Part shown: in pieces, positions 9,291 to 21,501 of the stretch | Layout of the letters: each line of letters opens with the position of its first letter | Numbering within the stretch: the stretch's first letter is position 1 | Origin: Owenia fusiformis | Lineage: Eukaryota; Annelida; Polychaeta; Sabellida; Oweniidae | Assembly: GCA_903813345.2 (NCBI GenBank) | Contig: CAIIXF020000329.1 | Location: forward strand, 1 to 22,981 | Direction: 5' to 3' | DNA length: 22,981 nt | Position numbers and translations under genes: made by a program | Notes under the pieces: generated by a model | What the model saw: only the letters and a program-made list of their open reading frames with translations | Database searches by the model: none | What the model was told of the DNA's origin: nothing

Positions 9291-9380
9291 ATGCCTTTGA
9301 CATGCAAGACATGTCGTTATCAAACTGCCCTGCGGTACAATTTTGATAGACACATGTCAAATAAAGCACATTTAGACCTG
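9291..9380 (+). CDS. Plus gene exon 1: C2H2 zinc finger
   Basis: ATG at 9291 opens 30 codons ending at donor CTG|GTAAGC, phase 0. They contain one C2H2 finger, CKTCRYQTALRYNFDRHMSN followed by KAH (C-x2-C-x12-H-x5-H). A possible acceptor (CACTTTTTAG) ends at 9272, so untranslated leader exons may lie upstream. N-terminal fingers are usual in Plavaka-like transposases. How it joins exon 2 is the weakest point of the model. Confidence 0.6.
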
Positions 9381-12300
9381 GTAAGCCAAATGCTATTTCA
9401 GGTAGTTCTGTTTGTTGAGATATTTTAATGCCTCCCTGATTCTATGCAGTTCTCAGCTCAAGTTAATTGAACAATTAAATATAACTGATTGCTCTAAGAC
9501 TAGTTTAGCTACAAGACCCTGTGATCCCCCCTTGTACTTGACAACACATCTTCTCAAACTTGTCGTACTGGGGGAGGGTCACAAAGGCTTGTTGCTAGAC
9601 CAATTTTAGACTAATGCCGAGGGTAAAAATTAGAAGCAATATTATCATAAACATAAGTTTTGATTAAGGTACACCAAAAAGCTTAAATTGATCAAAACAT
9701 TTTACAATATCAAAATTCAAGAATGATCATTTAGTACAGTATGTACAACTTCAGAGCTGGAAAAACACATTATTATTTTTAACTTTATTTTATTTCAGAT
9801 TGAGTTGTCAAGACCTAGCCATGGTCAAGTATGGAAGTTGATTTGACCCCTACAGTACATGGGGAAATGGAAGTAGATCAGCTTGACAATAGTGGTGATG
9901 TATGTATCTTATATTGTTATTTATAAATTATTATCCCACAGAACAAAAGTTCGAAAGGGATATAGAGAAGCTTATTTTTCTTTATTTTGTTAGTTCCTCC
10001 CTGTCATATTTGCTGGTTATTTCTATGATGTAATGTCCAATGAATGACGTTTATTAATATAATATATTTTGTTCAGAGGGATATGCTACTCCCTTGAGTT
10101 GCTGTTTTCTAGTTCCAATGTGAGCTAGGAACCATTCATGTGACAATAGTACAATAACGTCATTTTAAAGGGCAATATAGTGAAATATTGGACCAAGGGC
10201 CGAAGGCCCAAGGTCCAATATTTCACTATTTTGCCCGCAGAAATGACGTTATTAGTATTATTACCACCGTTTATAACTAAACTATAATTATACGCACTAA
10301 ACGATATCTCATTTCCCGGGAAACAGTGTCGGGCGGATAATGTCATTATTATTATTGTTAAACAAGGCAAGGAAAAAATATTATTTATTGTTACTAAAAT
10401 GCACACGGCACTATTTATTATCAAGTCAAATGAAGTTTGGGAATATAGAGAAAGGATCTGTTCGTCCCATACATCTGTCCATCCATCCGTCCAGGCAATA
10501 ATTCAAATACGCAGCCATTTTGAAAAACATGAAAAGGGGGATTTCAAATACTATATAAAGCAACATACCCATATAACTCTATTTCTATTTTGCTTTTACT
10601 TTCAGGAGTTTCTAACAATAGAGGAATTTGTGAGTGATGATGAGAGTTTTGGGGAAGAAGAAGATACTGATGATGATGATGATCATAACTTAAGTGAAGA
10701 AATTACAGATATGTTTGAAGGTGTGTAATTTAAGTTGCTTGTTCAATGTAGTATCCTATATAATTATGAGGTTTAGTTTAAGACATTGTGATGGGATTAT
10801 TTATTGTACATGCACAGTGAAACCTATCCAATCAGAACACTCCTAGGTCTTAAAAAGTGTTAGGACGAGTAGGTGTTCACCCCAATAGGGAGAATGGGAG
10901 ATAGGCATTTGGTATTGCATTTGACCACTTTTCAGGCATTTGGTATGGCTTTTGGGTGTTATTAAAATGTGACTATCACAATTATAATGATAAAAATAAT
11001 TGGTATGAGAATGTATTGAAATTTGACCGATTGATAGGAAACATACATACTGACATCTGAGGGTTCAGACAAGGACTCCTGTCAAAAGCTGTATACAGTG
11101 AGCCCCCTAAAGATATTGATGATTGTACTCATATGAGACAGAGCATTCAGTCTCAGATATCATATCATATCATGATAAACTAAACTAAATACTGGTTTTT
11201 AATTCTAAAAGCACATTCTCAATAACCTAGATGCAAGTAGAAATAATCTTGATTTACGTCATTAAAAATTCAAAATTCAGTCAAAGTAATATCATATTTG
11301 AAATCTACATGTAAAATTTCATCTAGAAATGTGGTTTTAAAAAGTGTTTATCAACTTTGAAAAATAAATTTTCTTTGAAAATGTGACTTCTAGCTCGGGG
11401 AAATTCCCCATAGACCCCATGCTATAAAATCACAAAAAATGAAATACCTTTTCTTTAAGTGGACAGATAATATTTTGCTTTACTGGACATATTTTCATTA
11501 GTATAAGTATCAGACACATAAGGTTTATATGAAAATTGAGCCACTTAAATTGATAATATTCAAGTTTAAGGGAACTTTCTTATATACCTGCCATGTTAAT
11601 TGACCCGAATCAGCCACCTCGTGGTGAAACTGGTAACTACCTACTCGCATTTGGGTAATTAAGTATTTTTGTTTTAGGTCAGTCCTGGGATCAGAATGGA
11701 GACTTCTGGCCATTTCCTTCAGAGGGTTTTTTACTCCTGATCTGCTTGATGAACTCTAGGAGTCACACAATTGTAAGTCTTATCACTCTTCATTTAGTTC
11801 ATTTGAAGATACAGAATAATTCATTATTAGCAACTTACAATTCAGAGATTATAACAGGTCTGGAAAATGCTACACTTTAGATCTAAAAAGCTACAATATC
11901 TTACATGATTTTTGTATCTACTTAAGGAATAAAGAATCATGTATCATTCTATATTAGAATATACTTTAATAGCTAAATTTTACCAATATTTCATTAAAAA
12001 TCAATTCTTGTCATCAAAATTCCAAGAAAACCATTAATCTGTTCAACTCGAATATTTTACACATGCAAGAGCAGACTAATGCTAAGATTTGATTAGGTTA
12101 AGGGCATGCAGTGTAAATTACTTAGCAGCCATTTTGAATTTTTTATTCCATAAATCTTGTCATCAAAATCCAGATGTAAGAGGAGACAAGTGCCAAGGTC
12201 TGATTAGGTTTTGGGCATGCTTGCTAAATCACACGGTTACCATTTTGATCTTAAATTAAAGTGCTATATTTATCACTTTATGTCTTGTTCTACATTATAG

Positions 12301-15300
12301 TCAGAGGGAACCATGAAGATGATCTTACACATCATACAACGTTTTGGAGGAGATGTGCCCTCGCTTAGGAGTTTGAAAAACTTCAAGTTCCCAGGACTGG
12401 GCCAATTAGTGAAGCAGGTACAATTTTTTGGAATTTTTAGCTCACATGGTGAGCTTTTGCAACATATCACTTATTTGCTCGTCTGTCAACTATAGTGGAA
12501 CGTTTTAAAACCTCTATCGATAGGATTAACGTTTTGAATTGTTTACTGAATATCAAATTTCAATACAGAAAATCCCCCTATGACTCCTGGTTCATATAAG
12601 CTTAATACATTCAATATAATAAAGTGGCTGTCACCCTTGATTAATCTTTTTAAATTATAATATGTCTTTACTATGAAAATAGCATACTAGAACTGCACTA
12701 TGAGCATATTCACAAGAACATTTTAATCAAAAAAGTTATTACAGTAAAACCTGTCTAAGGAGAGAACCTTTGGTAGCTCTAAAATGTGTAGGGAGTATTA
12801 CACTTAGGTTCATTTAACATTAAGTCAGTTGGTCTTAGGACTCAGAAAACTTCTAGAGGCGTTCAACTTTACAGGTCTCACTGTACTCTCCCTCCCAAAA
12901 GTTGGAGGGGATATTTGCTTTTTTAAGTTCTTCTAGTGGACCACAAACATGACTCATTGACCACCAGGGTTTTAATTACTGCCTTTCAATTCTTCATTTC
13001 AGAACATGCATGGAAATAAACATTTCTCAATGTTGGATATCATGGCAATCTCAAAGATGGCAGTAGCCCACCCAAAAAGTGGTCTCTCTTCATCAGACGG
13101 TGAGTTGATAAAAGACTACGGTGAATTGTTGTTCATGATTTAAGTGAGACCATTTTACTTTGTGAACTTCTGATAACATTGTTTGTGACTTAGTTTGATG
13201 ACCTTGACTGTTGAAAATTAAAAAGCCTGTGTGTGATTAAATACTATAACTAAATTAGAATCTAAAAAATCGATTTGAAAAATCCACTTTTTTACCTTTC
13301 AAAGGTCACTGAAGGTCAAGTTAAGGCCAACTCTCAAATCTGAGGTCACATATGGAATCCTGGCAATTTTTAGATGCTTTTAAAAATGATCTGTTTTACA
13401 GTTTTTGAGGAATTAAAAAATGATTTGACCTAGATTTTGACCTTGACCTAGATAAAAAATCCTTTCAAGCAAAGTTCAACCAAGGTCCTTGTAGGAGCAT
13501 GTATGAGTTATCTCAAACCAAGCTAGGAGTATGAGAAAAAGTGCTAGGATGAATAAATACCCGGTAAATATGCAGGGGCCTCAATAATAACTAGAATTTG
13601 GAAATTGAACAAGTTCAATTTCAGACTCCAGATGACAGATTCTTTTTAGACTAACTGACTGACTGACTGACTGACCTGACCTGACTGATGCCCTGACTGA
13701 TAACATGACTGATGACAAGACTGATGACCTGACTAATGACATGACTGGTGGCCTGACTTATGACTTGACTGATGATCTGACTTGTGACCTGACTGATGAC
13801 TTGACAGATGACCTAACTGATGACTCGACTAATGACCTAACTAATGACCTGACCTGACTGATGACCTATCTGGTGACCTGACTAATGACCTGATCGATGA
13901 CCTGACCAATGACCTGACTAAAAACCTGACTGATAACATGACTGATGACCTGACTGATAACATGACTAATGACCTGACTAATTTCATAACTGATGTCCTG
14001 ACTTATGGCCTGACTGATGACCTAACTGATGACCTGACTGATGACCTAACTGATGACTTGACTAATGACCTAACTAATGACTTGACCTGACTGATGACCC
14101 ATCTGGTGACCTGACTAATGACCTGACCGATGACCTGACCAATGACCTGACTAATAACCTGACTGATAACATGACTGATGACCTGACTAATTCATAACTG
14201 ATGTCCTGACTTATTGCCTGACTGATGATATGTTGAATTTGGAGATATTTTTGTTTTGACCTACTTTCTGGACGCCATATTTCTAAATCGGTAAGAGTGA
14301 TCAAAAAACGGATAGCACACTTATGAAAGGACTGTTTCTAAGCTACATGTTGAAAAAAAGATGAAGACGTTTCGATGAAGAACGACAAAGATAATTGACA
14401 GTATGTTAAAAATGTAAGATTTGACCTAGTTCTTGACCTTTGACCTAGATAAAAATTTGACCCCGTTTCCCACCAACATGATCAAGTACCTTAATTAATC
14501 ATATAATTGTCTTGAATAGATACCTTATAGTTGTTGAGAAAACGTGCTCAGTAAAAGAATAATAAAGAAGAAGAAAGAAAGAAAAGAGGCAAAAACAATA
14601 GACTCCAGATTATCATCTGGAGTCTAATAAAAGTTGCCAACTGTAGTAGCTTAATTTACACTATTATTATTAATTCTTGCAATTTCAGATCAAACTGTTG
14701 AAGTAAAATTGAAAGTCTTCATCGATGACATGTCAACTAATAAGAGTCGACGATGGTCACCGATGGGAGTCTGTCAAATACAGCCATCAGGTACAAATAT
14801 GAACTCCTGGCAATTTGCATGTGACTTTTTAAGAACTATTTCATTGACATTTCATTGAGGAGGTTTGAACCTCATGTTATTAGAGAGTTGAAGGGAGTTG
14901 AATGATGAAGTAATTACTATATATTAATTTGATTTTTGTGAGTAAAGGCAAAACAATAGGTATGTGACAAGCTTACTGACCCGAGATCTACTATCTCCAA
15001 AAAGAGCCTTGATATATTGTCAAATATGGAAGTATATTGTTGTGGTCTCAAACTTTTATACGGATGGTGTTTGGAGAATGTGATTACAGGTGGTGACTCT
15101 TTGCATGCCTTGTCATCTATACAACCATACCAATTTCAGGTGTTCAGTCGGACTCAGAGTTCATCACTGTAGTATCAGTAAGCACAGATGTCGAAATGCT
15201 GCAGATAGTAGATCATATCATCACTGATATCGAAAAAGATGAAAGGTAAGAATAAAGCACAAGTGCCAAAGGGAAAGGACCAAAAGTTGTAATGGAATTT

Positions 15301-18300
15301 TGCAAGAAAAAGCAAACTCTATGTGCATACAAGTCAAGAAAGACAAACCCCATATATCCCAAAACCATGATCTAACATGAAAAGAAACATTATTATTGCA
15401 TTAATTATAGGCAATCTCCACATAACTAATAAAACTTAGAAATTTTTTGACAGTAGGCACACTATTAACAAAAAGTTTGACCAATATAGAAATATTCACC
15501 TATTGAGTTGCAATGGAATCTATGTAATTTACTTCATGATGTAATATATACAGGTCTGCTATGAACATCTTTCTCATTTGCAAGTTTTGTAAATTAAAAC
15601 AACATACAATACATTTTTAAATCTCTTTTTATATAACATAGAGTCATAGACTTTTTGGAGTTTTAAATTATAGATACACCGTCTTTGTGTTACTTTGATC
15701 ATTTTCTGATTATAGGCAATTAGGCTATGTGGCAGCCAGAGGAGAAATCATGGATGTAAAAGTTACATTTGAACACTTCGTCGCTGACATGGCTGAAATG
15801 TCAGCAATATGCAGCCACAAGGGAGCTGCTTCAAATTATCCCTGTCCTAAGTGTAAAGTAAGTTATTTTACACAATTGCTAAATAGATAGATCATCTCGT
15901 TCTCGTGCACATTGTGAATTTACCGTCAAACTAGAAAAACAGCAACTCCACGAGTAGCAAATCCCATCAAACAAAATATATTTTGATTATAAGTGGCCAT
16001 CTTGAAAATTCCTTCTTGAGCAGAGCTTGTTTGTCCCTCGACATAAACATTATTTAATGTGAACAATATCTGTCAATTAGCATTTGAGTTATCAAAGATA
16101 ACGTTCTATTTCTGTTGAAATTCTTTCTCGAACAGAGCTACGGTGTCCCGAGGCATCGTCATATAAAATTTGAACAAAAAACCTGTTCACTGGTATTTGA
16201 GTTATCAAAGATTATGCTTTTTACGAAAAAATGGCAGCCATTTTGAAATTCAGCCTCCATCTTGAAAATTCTTATTCAAACAGAGCTACTTTGTCCCTAG
16301 GCATCATCATATAAAATTTGGACCAAATCCATTCGATGAACAAAATGCCATTAAAGTGAAGAATATGAAAAAAGAGACTTCAGTGAGAGATTTCAATTTT
16401 TATTTCTGAAAACTGTTTTAGATATTCCCCACATAGACAAAAAATTAGTTAATAAAGCTCAGCATGTTATTATTTTTAGGTGAAGAAGGGAGAAACCCAA
16501 AAAGGAGAAATGAGGACAAAGGATGAAACCCAATTGAAACTACTAAACTCAGATGGCAGTGAAGGGGTTAAAGTTGGTGAAAACCCTCTGTTTAATCATC
16601 AGTTTGACCCTCATAAGTAAGGCATTTTTGGTGGTGAAATAATGTTATTCTCTTAAACTTGTTTTTGGATGGTGTTCCACATTCAGTGGTTGGTGTTCAT
16701 TGGTTGGTGTTTGTTATTTAAGTCGCTATTTGACATTCAGTGTTTGGCATCTATACAAATGGTGACTTTTCATTTTTTTTAAATTTAGATTTTTATGCCA
16801 GCACCAAAAAGTGGTCACATATTGTTATGGTCTCCGTTTTTTTGTGATAGCTACCGGTGGTCGGCGGTTGGTGGTCGGTGTCTGTAACAATTTCTTACAA
16901 CTTCCAATAACTATTGCAGGTGGTGACATTTTTGCATGTTAATGCCTTGTTAATACTATCTTGAAAAACACATAATATGCTATACAATATGTCATGTTTG
17001 TTTTTCAAAATAATAATAAATGTCTTTATCTGAAAAAACATTCAAGACAGTTTTCCCTTTCAAAAGGAAACTCCTGGGTAAATTATACCTTTCTCTGAGC
17101 TGCTCACTATTTCACCTTGTTAATACATGTAGTTTGCAAACAGGTGAACAGGTATTGAAACTAAAAACTGAACTGAAAATTATGACCCGTAGACGAAACA
17201 AAATGTCCTATTTGGCTTAAGTCTTGTCCACCTATTTAAATTGCTACCCTTACCTATTGCTTGATTCTGGATTAAGCACCTTACTAACCTGTCAACTTAA
17301 TGTTATTTCTATATTGCAGAAAAGTTCCATATGGGTCTCTTCATCTATTGAAATTGGGACTCATCAAACAACTGTGTCAGAAGATGAAAGAGGGGGATAA
17401 TATCCTTATGGATTGTTATATTGCCGAGTTGGCTCCGACTCTAGGAAGAAAATTCCTAAAATATATTGGGAGTAGGCAAGGGAAGGACTTTTTGGCCTTT
17501 GTAAGTACACATGTCATCATAATCATATTTTTATCAGAACTTCTGGATCAGCATTTGTATATCCACGATAAGTCAATTGAACTATCCTTGCAATGCTTCT
17601 TGACCTATTTTCGCAATTTAACAAATGTATTTTTGAAATCGACCTTACAAACATGAAATAATTTTCAAAGTTGCCAAAATATGATGGAATTAAATTATAA
17701 TCGAAAGTTTTCACTAGAAAACACTGAATGGTGCAATTTTTCATTATATTTTCAGATTCAAATTGCTCCCTTAATAGCACTGTTCACGGGTCTTCCCACA
17801 GCAATTTTGAAGGCATGTGCTACCTTAGCAGAAGTAAGTTCAACTTGATTGGGAAATATCAATTTTTATTTTTTATTCCACACTATACATTCAAAATTAT
17901 CAAAAATTACAAGAGGCAAATAAAGGAATATTAGTAGTGATAAAATAAGTAAAATAACTCAGAATATCTTTTAGATAAGAGATTGTCTTAACTGTCAGAA
18001 AAGACATTTATTATGGTGAAAATAGTCCTAGGTTTGTAGAATTGGGATTAACAGCCAAATTACAAAATTGCCAAATAATCTCGGTCTGTGAAGCAGGGAA
18101 AAATCTTGACTTAGACAAATTAATGATCGATGGCTTTCATAAACCATACCAACCTCAAAATTTTCAAGGGAGAGGAATTCTAATGTATGTGGACGAAAAT
18201 TTAGCTTTCAAGCCTAGGGATGACCTTAGCACACTCAATGAGATTGGTTGGTTAGAGATAGTCATTGAACACAAAAAAATCCTCCTAGGCACATGCTATA

Positions 18301-21300
18301 GGTCTCCATCAAAGACATTGATTGGGGACATTGAACAATTTAATACATTACTAGAGCAAAGTGTAGAAACTGCTATGAGGGAAAGGAAATATGACATGAT
18401 ACTAATTAATGGGGATTTTAATGCCAGGAGCAAATTCTTTTATGATCATGATATTGATAATACAGCAGGGACCAAATTATATGAGACAATGACTAATCTT
18501 GGGTTTGAACAATTTATTCATGAACCAACTAGAATAACTGAAAATAGTATATCATGCATTGACCTAATCTTTTCAAATTCTCCAGGCCTCATGATTGGTA
18601 CTGAAGTCCTAGCCCCAATAGGGGGCAGTGACCATAGTACTATAGTGTGTAATTTACAGCTAGCTACAAGTAAAAATCAACCTAAAACTACTACTAAAAC
18701 TTGGCAATACAAAGACTGCAACCAGCAAGCCCTGAATAATGATATAAATTCTGTGAATTGGAACAACATTATAAATAATGGCACAATTGATGAGTCAACT
18801 TTAAATTTTTCCTCCAAGTTACTGTCTATTTTTGACCATAACATACCTCACAAAATCAAGGTGAGGAAACCAAAAGATTTACCTTGGTTTAATGACGAAA
18901 TCAAAAAGGCTGTGAATAACCGTGACAAATATTATAAGAAATTCAAAAGAAACAACACTTTGGATTCGAAGTTGAAATATAAAAATAAAGTTGAAATGTT
19001 GAATAATCTTATTAACAAGGCTAAACTTAACCATGAACAGGAAATTTGTGAAAATCTTCACACTTATTCAAGTGGGGAACATTTTTATTGGAGCGCTATT
19101 AAAAAATTACTTGGAAATAAATTTTCCTCTGGAATTCCAACTCTAAGAAATTCATCTTTGACAAACATATGTAGTACAGATGAAGAAAAACGAAACGAAT
19201 TTTTGAAATTGTTCGTAGGTAAATTTCACTTTGATAATACCCGCGACACAAATGCATTACCATTTTTTCCAAATAGAACAAACAACCTTTTGACTTGTAA
19301 TTTAATCACACCATCGGAAATAAGAACCCTCATAGCTGACCTTGACACATCAAAAAGTGAGGGTTTGGATGGTATTACAAATAAAATGCTCACTATGAGC
19401 ATTTTATCTATTGACAAACCATTAGCCTTATTGTTTAATAGAATTCTAACTGAAAACATTTTTCCAAGATCATGGAAAGATGGAATAATAATTCCAATCT
19501 ATAAGAATAAAGGTGATAAATCTGATATTACAAATTATAGACCTGTCACATTACTTAGTAATATATCCAAATTATTCGAAAAAGGAGTGCATCAACAGAT
19601 GATGAAGTTCCTTTTAGATAATAAGTTATTATATGAAAATCAATCAGGTTTCCTGCCTGGTCACAGCACTGACAGTCAGCTACTAAGTATTACTCATTTT
19701 ATAATGAATGCATTTGAAGACAAAGCGGATGTACGGGGAGTCTTTTTGGACCTGGAGTCTGCGTTTGATAAAGTCAGACATAATTTACTTATCCACAAGC
19801 TAAAATCTTATGGCTTCAATGATAACCTGTTGAAACTTATGAAATCCTACCTAGACAATAGAAGAGTATGCACACGCCTTAATGGATCTTTATCCGAATT
19901 CTCTGAAGAAAATTTTATAAACTCTGGTGTGCCTCAAGGCTCTATTCTAGGCCCCATCCTATTTCTGCTATTTATAAATGATCTCCCAGAGGTCATCCAA
20001 TCAAAATGTTATATTTATGCTGACGATACTTCTATATATGTCCCCGTTCACAAGTTTGAAAATGTTTTAACATCAAATACATTATTACAACATGATCTAG
20101 ACAATGTCTATGACTGGTCAAGGGTTTGGGGGCTTAACTTTAAGCCCACGAAAACCAAAGAGATAATTTTTTCCAAATCTATTCAAAATGTAAGAAACTT
20201 TCCTATTTTGACCTTGAGCAACAGAATAATTGAAAGAGTAAATTATCATAAACATCTTGGAGTTATCTTAGATAACCACCTTGACTTCAAAGAACATATA
20301 GCCCAGTTAAAAGTCAAAATTGATAAAATGCTAAATCCACTTACAGCATTGAAAAATAAAATTTCATCCAAACACCTTGAAAGAATGTACTTATCGTTCA
20401 TTTTGCCAAAATTAGAATTCGGATCAATCTTTTATAATTGTTCACCACATTATGCCCTAAAAACCTTGGATAGGTTACACTACAGAGCTGCCTTGTTAGT
20501 CTCTGGGGCCATTAAGGGCTCCTCTGAAATCAAAGTCTTAAATTCACTTAACTGGAAGACACTAAGTCAGAGAAGAGAAGAAAAAATGGCAACTCTAATG
20601 TATAAGGTATCCAAAAACATGACTCCTAGTTACGTACAATCTATATACAATGAACTTAAAAATCCAGGTACAGAGCGTGTACTTCGTGCCCAGCACGAAT
20701 ATAATATTCCAGCAAAATCTCCAATGAAATTTACAAACTCTCCTGCCATAGCACCGATAAGAATATGGAAAATGATTTCACCTGAAGTTAAACGCAGCCC
20801 CTCAATATCAGCCTTCAAGTAAAGGTATAAGAAAACCAAATATAACCCAAACCCTAGGTCTGTGTTGACAACAAAATTGAACTTAAATCGATCTATTGAA
20901 ATTAAACTAAACCGTTTAAGAGCAGACCTAGCACTTAAATCAGACTTTTTTAGGCACAATTTCAACAACTATCCAGACCCAAGTTGCCCTTGTGGACATG
21001 CCCAGCAAACCAAGTCCCATTTATTACTTTACTGCCCTCTATCAACTGGAACAAGGTCAATCTTTACCCAAAAACTACAAGAGCTGCAAAATTTTAACTT
21101 TAGAGAATTTGCCAGTCTAAATAGTGTAGATAAAGTCCACACCATACTTTTTGGTGATCATAAGTTCTCAGATAAATGTAATGCTGATATTATGAACCTT
21201 ACGGCAAATTTTGTTGATTCTATCATTTAGCATTAGCCTCAACATTTCATCACCATCATCATCACTATTGTTATCATCATCTCAACTGCGGCCACTGAGA

Positions 21301-21463
21301 CTCTTAATAACAATACATTTACAATACATGTCTGAAACCATTTATATCAACTTTATTTTGCTACTTTTATTTAATAGGGAGGCCAACAATGTAATTTTTA
21401 CCTCGGCCTTCCTAGTATGTTAAATATTGTTATATAAAATTATGCAAAGAAATAAAACTTAAC

Positions 21464-21501
<38 letters not shown>

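Larger units (their letters stand above)
18014..21500 (+). mobile_element. Recent 5'-truncated LINE (Jockey/CR1-like) in intron 12
   Basis: It is bounded by ACATTTATTA duplications (18004-18013, 21500-21509) and is 3487 bp long. It contains most of ORF2, a 3' UTR with AATAAA at 21451 and an uninterrupted run of 34 A's (21467-21500). ORF1 and the first roughly 20-25 endonuclease residues are missing, so insertion was 5'-truncated. It lies in the same orientation as the host gene. Removing it leaves a 250-nt intron. The exact duplication and pure A tail indicate a young insertion. Clade assignment within APE-type non-LTR elements is uncertain. Confidence 0.88.

Noticed and set aside
9073-9369. 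98-codon minus-strand open frame
   Set aside because: It is antisense to the zinc-finger exon, with no family resemblance.
14074-14304. Minus-strand open frame with RSSVRSLV repeats
   Set aside because: It is the 12-bp minisatellite read in reverse.
17020-17220. 66-codon plus open frame in intron 10
   Set aside because: It has no family resemblance, and exons 10 and 11 already join in phase without it.
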